Shown here: in pieces, positions 60,283-64,000 of the stretch
How positions within the stretch are numbered: the stretch's first letter is position 1
How the letters are laid out: each line of letters opens with the position of its first letter
NCBI GenBank assembly: GCA_044361595.1
Contig: JBIKIN010000019.1
Span: 10,494-74,493, forward strand
Reading direction: 5' to 3'
Length of the DNA: 64,000 bases
From: Pseudopedobacter sp044361595
Lineage (GTDB): Bacteria > Bacteroidota > Bacteroidia > Sphingobacteriales > Sphingobacteriaceae
Position numbers and translations under genes: made by a program
The notes under the pieces: generated by a model
What the model saw: only the letters and a program-made list of their open reading frames with translations
Told to the model about the DNA's origin: nothing
The model's database searches: none

Positions 60283-63200
60283 ATGAAAGATTTAGATAAA
60301 GAATTTAAGCCCTCTAGCTGGGCAATAGATAATAAGACAGCTATTTACGTACTTTCTGCTATTTTATTAATTGCAGGGTATTTTACCTATAACGCGTTAC
60401 CTAAAGAAAATTTTCCAGAGATATCTATTCCTAAGATATTTGTAACTACCATTTATCCAGGTACATCGCCTGCAAACATGGAAAACTTGGTAACTAAACA
60501 GTTAGAAAAGCAAATAAAGTCCGCACAAGGACTAAAAAAGGTGACATCTAACTCGTTTCAAGATTTTTCTTTTATCACTGCAGAGTTTAATGCCAATGTA
60601 GATATTAAAGATGCAAAACAAAGGATAAAAGATGCTGTAGATAAAGCTAAGCAAGATTTACCTAGCAATTTACCCAACGATCCTAATGTTTTAGATATTA
60701 ATTTATCTGATTTGCCAATCATGTACATGAATATTTCGGGTGATTTTGATTTAAAAACATTGAAAAAATATGCTGATGATTTACAAGATAGGATAGAGTC
60801 TCTACCAGAGATTTCTGGTGTCGATATTGTGGGTGCTTTAGATCCAGAAGTACAAATTAACGTTGATTTAAATAAAATGAGCGCTGCTCAGATTTCTTTT
60901 AATGATATCAGAATGGCTATCGGGAACGAGAATATTTCTGCTTCGGGTGGTACAGTACCAATTGATGGTGTTAGAAGAACGTTAAACATCAAAAAAGAAT
61001 TTGGTTCTGCTTTAGAAATATCCAACGTGGTGGTAAAAACACCTACAGGTGGTTCTGTTTATTTAAGAGATATTGCAGAAGTAGTTGATGGTTTTAAAGA
61101 ACAAGAGTCTTATGCAAGATTAAATGGTAAAAACGTAATTACTTTAAACGTAAAGAAAAGATCAGGACAAAACTTAATCGAAGCTTCTGACAAAATTAGA
61201 GAAATAGTAGCTGAAATGAAAGAAAAACAATTTCCAAAAGGTTTAGAAATTGTTACCACAGGCGATCAATCAGACAAAACTAGAGTTACCCTTCACGATT
61301 TAATTAACACCATTGTAATAGGCTTTATTTTGGTAACCTTAATTTTGATGTTCTTTATGGGTATCAAAAACGCAATTTTTGTTGCGCTTTCTGTGCCTTT
61401 ATCTATGTGTGTGGCTTTCTTATTTATGCCAACCATCGGTTTTACCATGAACATGATTGTGTTGTTCTCTTTCCTTTTAGCTTTAGGAATTGTAGTGGAT
61501 GACGCCATTGTGGTTATAGAAAATACCCATCGTATTTTTGATAACGGTAAAGTGGATATTAAACATGCTGCTAAAATGGCTGCTGGAGAAGTGTTTTTGC
61601 CGGTATTTTCTGGTACCATGACAACTTTAGCTCCATTTATTCCATTAGCCTTTTGGCCGGGTATTATTGGAGAGTTTATGTTCTTTTTACCAATTACATT
61701 AATTATTACTTTATTAGCTTCTTTGGTTGTAGCCTATATCATAAACCCTGTTTTTGCTGTAGATTTTATGGAAGCTCATGATGAGAATGAAGTTTATAAA
61801 CCTAGTTTTGATAAAGGAGCAAAAAAGGTGTTACTTTATTTAGGCATTGCTGCTGTAATTGGCTATATTATCAATTTTGGCTTTGGTAATTTTATAGTCG
61901 CAATTGCATTATTCTATTTATTACAGCATTTTTATTTAGAGAAATCAATTAGGAAATTTCAAAGAGTTACTTGGCCTAAAGTTCAAGTAAAATATGGTAA
62001 ATTTTTAGAGTGGGCACTACATCGCCCATACACCATTCTTGGTAGCACTTTAGGATTGTTGTTTTTCTCTTTCTTATTAACTTATTTAATACCACCAAGA
62101 TTTGTGTTTTTCCCATCAGCAGATCCAAATTTTGTATATGTTTATACTTCTTTACCTGTAGGTACAGACCAAGCGTATACTAACGAGGTTACTAAAAAAA
62201 TTGAGCAAAAGGTTACAGCAGTAGTTGATAGCTTAGGTAAAGAAAATGTATCTTCTATTATCTCTAATGTTACCGTTGGGGTAACAGATCCACAAGATGA
62301 AGACCAAGGAAATTATCCAAATAAAAGTAAGGTTACAGTTGCTTTTAAAGAGTTTGGAGAGCGTGAAGGTAAGCCATCATCAGAATATTTAACAGCAATT
62401 AGAAAGGCTATTAAAGGAATTCCTGGTGCCGAGATTTCTGTTACACAAGAGCAATCTGGTCCGCCAACAGCAAAACCAATTAGTATTGAGATTACAGGCG
62501 ATAATTTAGATTCTTTGGTACGTACATCTGTAAAACTAAAAGACTATTTAGTATCGAAGAATATTGCCGGTATTGAAGAACTAAAATCAGATTTTCAAAA
62601 CAACAAGCCTGAGATTATTTTCGATATTAATAGGGAACGAGCAAATAGAGAAGGTATTTATACCGGTCAAGTTGCATTAGATATAAGAACTGCTCTTTAC
62701 GGGCAAGAAGTTTCTAAGTTTAGAGACCTAGACGATGATTATGAAATTAACGTGAGAGCAAAAGAAGATCAAAGAAATAGTTTAGAAGCATTAAGGAATT
62801 TAAAAGTTACTTACCGTGATATGGCCATGGGAGGGATGATCAGACAAGTACCTGTATCTGCTTTTGCTGATATTAAGTATGTAAATACTTATGGTGGTAT
62901 TAAACGTAAGCAACAAAAAAGAATTATCATTTTATCTTCTAACGTATTAACCGATTTTAACCCAGGCGAAGTAAACGCTAATATAGAGACCGCTTTAGCT
63001 GATTTTAAATCACCAGAAGGTGTTTTAATAAAAATGGGTGGTGCACAAGAAGAACAAGAAGAAACATCAGCCTTTTTGGGATTAGCCTTAGCAATATCTT
63101 TCTTATTGATTTTAATTATTTTAGTGATACAATTTAACTCTATAGGAAAACCACTTATTATTTTGAGCGAAATTTTGTTCAGTATTATTGGAGTGCTACT

Positions 63201-63657
63201 AGGAATTACCATTTTCCATATGGAAATGTCTGTTGTAATGATGGGTATTGGTATAGTTGCCCTTGCCGGGATTGTGGTACGTAATGGTATTCTACTTGTA
63301 GAATTTGCTGATTTAATGATGGAACAAGGAATGGATGCATATGAAGCGATTTTAGAAGCAGGTAGAACTAGAATGACACCAGTTTTACTAACTGCAACTG
63401 CTACAATGCTAGGTTTAGTTCCACTTGCAGTAGGTTTAAACCTAGATTTTGCTACACTACTTAGCACAGGTAATCCACATATTTACTTTGGTGGAGATAA
63501 CGTAGCTTTTTGGGGGCCGTTGTCTTGGACTATGATTTTTGGATTAAGTTTTGCAACATTCTTAACCCTAATTGTAGTACCATCTATGTATTTAATTAGA
63601 GCAAAAATGAAGGCAAGATTGTTTAATAAAAAACCGGTAGAAATACCTGAGGCCTAA
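60283..63657 (+). CDS. RND family efflux permease
   Basis: A 1124-residue inner-membrane pump of the AcrB/HAE1 superfamily. It has one N-terminal membrane helix, a large periplasmic porter loop, a central membrane bundle with the proton-relay pair in LALGIVVDDAIVVIENTHR, a second porter loop and a final bundle (GIVALAGIVVRNGILLVEFAD). It expels drugs or metabolites using the proton gradient. It is slightly longer than E. coli AcrB (1049), with an extra hydrophobic segment near residues 513-545. It is the last gene of the TetR-TolC-adaptor-pump operon. Confidence 0.95.
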   Translation: MKDLDKEFKPSSWAIDNKTAIYVLSAILLIAGYFTYNALPKENFPEISIPKIFVTTIYPGTSPANMENLVTKQLEKQIKSAQGLKKVTSNSFQDFSFITAEFNANVDIKDAKQRIKDAVDKAKQDLPSNLPNDPNVLDINLSDLPIMYMNISGDFDLKTLKKYADDLQDRIESLPEISGVDIVGALDPEVQINVDLNKMSAAQISFNDIRMAIGNENISASGGTVPIDGVRRTLNIKKEFGSALEISNVVVKTPTGGSVYLRDIAEVVDGFKEQESYARLNGKNVITLNVKKRSGQNLIEASDKIREIVAEMKEKQFPKGLEIVTTGDQSDKTRVTLHDLINTIVIGFILVTLILMFFMGIKNAIFVALSVPLSMCVAFLFMPTIGFTMNMIVLFSFLLALGIVVDDAIVVIENTHRIFDNGKVDIKHAAKMAAGEVFLPVFSGTMTTLAPFIPLAFWPGIIGEFMFFLPITLIITLLASLVVAYIINPVFAVDFMEAHDENEVYKPSFDKGAKKVLLYLGIAAVIGYIINFGFGNFIVAIALFYLLQHFYLEKSIRKFQRVTWPKVQVKYGKFLEWALHRPYTILGSTLGLLFFSFLLTYLIPPRFVFFPSADPNFVYVYTSLPVGTDQAYTNEVTKKIEQKVTAVVDSLGKENVSSIISNVTVGVTDPQDEDQGNYPNKSKVTVAFKEFGEREGKPSSEYLTAIRKAIKGIPGAEISVTQEQSGPPTAKPISIEITGDNLDSLVRTSVKLKDYLVSKNIAGIEELKSDFQNNKPEIIFDINRERANREGIYTGQVALDIRTALYGQEVSKFRDLDDDYEINVRAKEDQRNSLEALRNLKVTYRDMAMGGMIRQVPVSAFADIKYVNTYGGIKRKQQKRIIILSSNVLTDFNPGEVNANIETALADFKSPEGVLIKMGGAQEEQEETSAFLGLALAISFLLILIILVIQFNSIGKPLIILSEILFSIIGVLLGITIFHMEMSVVMMGIGIVALAGIVVRNGILLVEFADLMMEQGMDAYEAILEAGRTRMTPVLLTATATMLGLVPLAVGLNLDFATLLSTGNPHIYFGGDNVAFWGPLSWTMIFGLSFATFLTLIVVPSMYLIRAKMKARLFNKKPVEIPEA

Positions 63658-63678
63658 TAGGCAAATAATTTAATTATT

Positions 63679-63722
63679 AAAAAGGCGAGGTCGTTTGATT
63701 TTTCAAACGACCTCGCCTTTTT
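63679..63722. terminator. Strong bidirectional terminator
   Basis: A 20-bp perfect stem (63679-63698 with 63703-63722) and TTTT loop, A-rich before and T-rich after. It ends the efflux operon and the convergent partial gene. Confidence 0.9.
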
Positions 63723-63738
63723 AACTTGCGAAAGTTTT

Positions 63739-64000
63739 TTATGCAGAAGCTAATAAAGGAGTTTGATACTCCCTCATTTGTTTGATGTGCCCTTTTAAAA
63801 ACTCTTTAATCTCCCATCTTTGCTTTTTGTTGCTAATGGAGTTTAAAGACATAATCATTTTTTCTTCTTCCTTGGTTACAAATACAATTTCTGAGAACTT
63901 GGTTTCAAAAAAAATTAGCTTATCGTACTTTAAACATACTGTTTCATTTTGCTGCTTTTCTTTAAACCAAATTTCTTGGTCGGTTAAATAAATGTAGTTC
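63739..64000 (-). CDS. Unknown protein, 5' end outside window
   Basis: The reverse-strand frame is open from the right edge to a TAA at 63739-63741, giving at least 86 residues. The visible part begins NYIYLTDQEIWFKEKQQNE, includes KLIFFETKFSEIVFVTKEEEKMI and ends with KGHIKQMREYQTPLLASA. The KYDKLIFFE... VFVTKEE spacing recalls LytTR-type DNA-binding domains of Bacteroidota response regulators, but not clearly enough to name it. A terminator lies after the stop. The start, and so the full length, is unseen. Confidence 0.65.
   Translation of the reverse strand, partial: NYIYLTDQEIWFKEKQQNETVCLKYDKLIFFETKFSEIVFVTKEEEKMIMSLNSISNKKQRWEIKEFLKGHIKQMREYQTPLLASA

Noticed and set aside
62889..63467. 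Reverse-strand open frame of 192 codons opposite the RND pump
   Set aside because: Antisense to a strongly conserved pump region, with a low-complexity Ile/Ser/Lys-rich product and no promoter or family match.
1..64000. CRISPR array, prophage, insertion sequence or conjugative genes
   Set aside because: No regularly spaced repeat series, transposase, integrase or phage structural motif was seen on either strand.

Overview
The window is AT-rich chromosomal DNA from a Bacteroidota bacterium, most likely a Pedobacter-like member of the Sphingobacteriaceae. Pointers are promoter-like TAnnTTTG boxes upstream of many genes, a tmRNA whose tag reads GENNYALAA, signal peptides ending in a xxAQ-type site, a ComEC without its usual hydrolase tail, a Mpl ligase of Bacteroidota type, and GC-rich interspersed intergenic elements resembling those of this group. 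The genus is inference; no rRNA gene is present.

Layout. 1-10.3 kb: 3' part of a GH20 hexosaminidase, an LTA-synthase-like membrane phospho/sulfo-transferase, a secreted DUF4412-like protein, then a reverse-strand run with enoyl-CoA hydratase, ComEC, an HhH/beta-barrel protein and a PorV-like barrel. 10.4-22.7 kb: housekeeping and envelope genes (metallophosphoesterase, lipid kinase, MerR, M23 peptidase, glycine-zipper lipoprotein, sterol desaturase, alaS, dnaJ, grpE, FtsE-like ATPase, acyl-CoA reductase, ferredoxin). 22.8-31 kb: a sugar transferase with a degenerate receiver domain next to a response regulator, yidC, pyrG, an AI-2E-family permease and unknowns. 30.6-34.6 kb: a single-chain type IIG restriction-modification enzyme with a small membrane partner. 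34.8-45.6 kb: an IclR-controlled L-fucose cluster (importer, mutarotase, fucosidase and a complete candidate non-phosphorylating oxidative pathway to pyruvate and lactate), a sulfatase, and a decayed copy of the fucose dehydrogenase-like SDR. 45.7-46.1 kb: tmRNA. 46.2-57 kb: aminotransferase, a two-gene AAA ATPase/TOPRIM-like pair next to repeat DNA, purM, nuoD, nuoC, pdxH, mpl, an XRE regulator, NifU-like scaffold, purB. 57.1-63.7 kb: TetR-TolC-MFP-RND efflux operon; the window ends inside a small unknown gene.

How it fits together. The fucose cluster is the clearest functional unit: extracellular or periplasmic fucosidase and sulfatase would release fucose, FucP imports it, the mutarotase supplies the right anomer, and SDR, lactonase, UxaA-type dehydratase, second SDR and FAH-type hydrolase would finish oxidation. 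An 18-bp palindrome just before the IclR start is a good operator candidate.

Most interesting accessory content: the coupled AAA ATPase + TOPRIM-like genes (47682-49432), which look like a split OLD/AbiL-type defence module; the type IIG enzyme with its 4-nt-overlapping membrane protein; the pseudo-receiver sugar transferase; an SDR whose YxxxK lysine is Asn, with a nearby pseudogene copy lacking exactly the active-site segment; and a recurring promoter arrangement that places TAnnTTTG only 4-7 nt before the start codon, predicting leaderless or nearly leaderless mRNAs.
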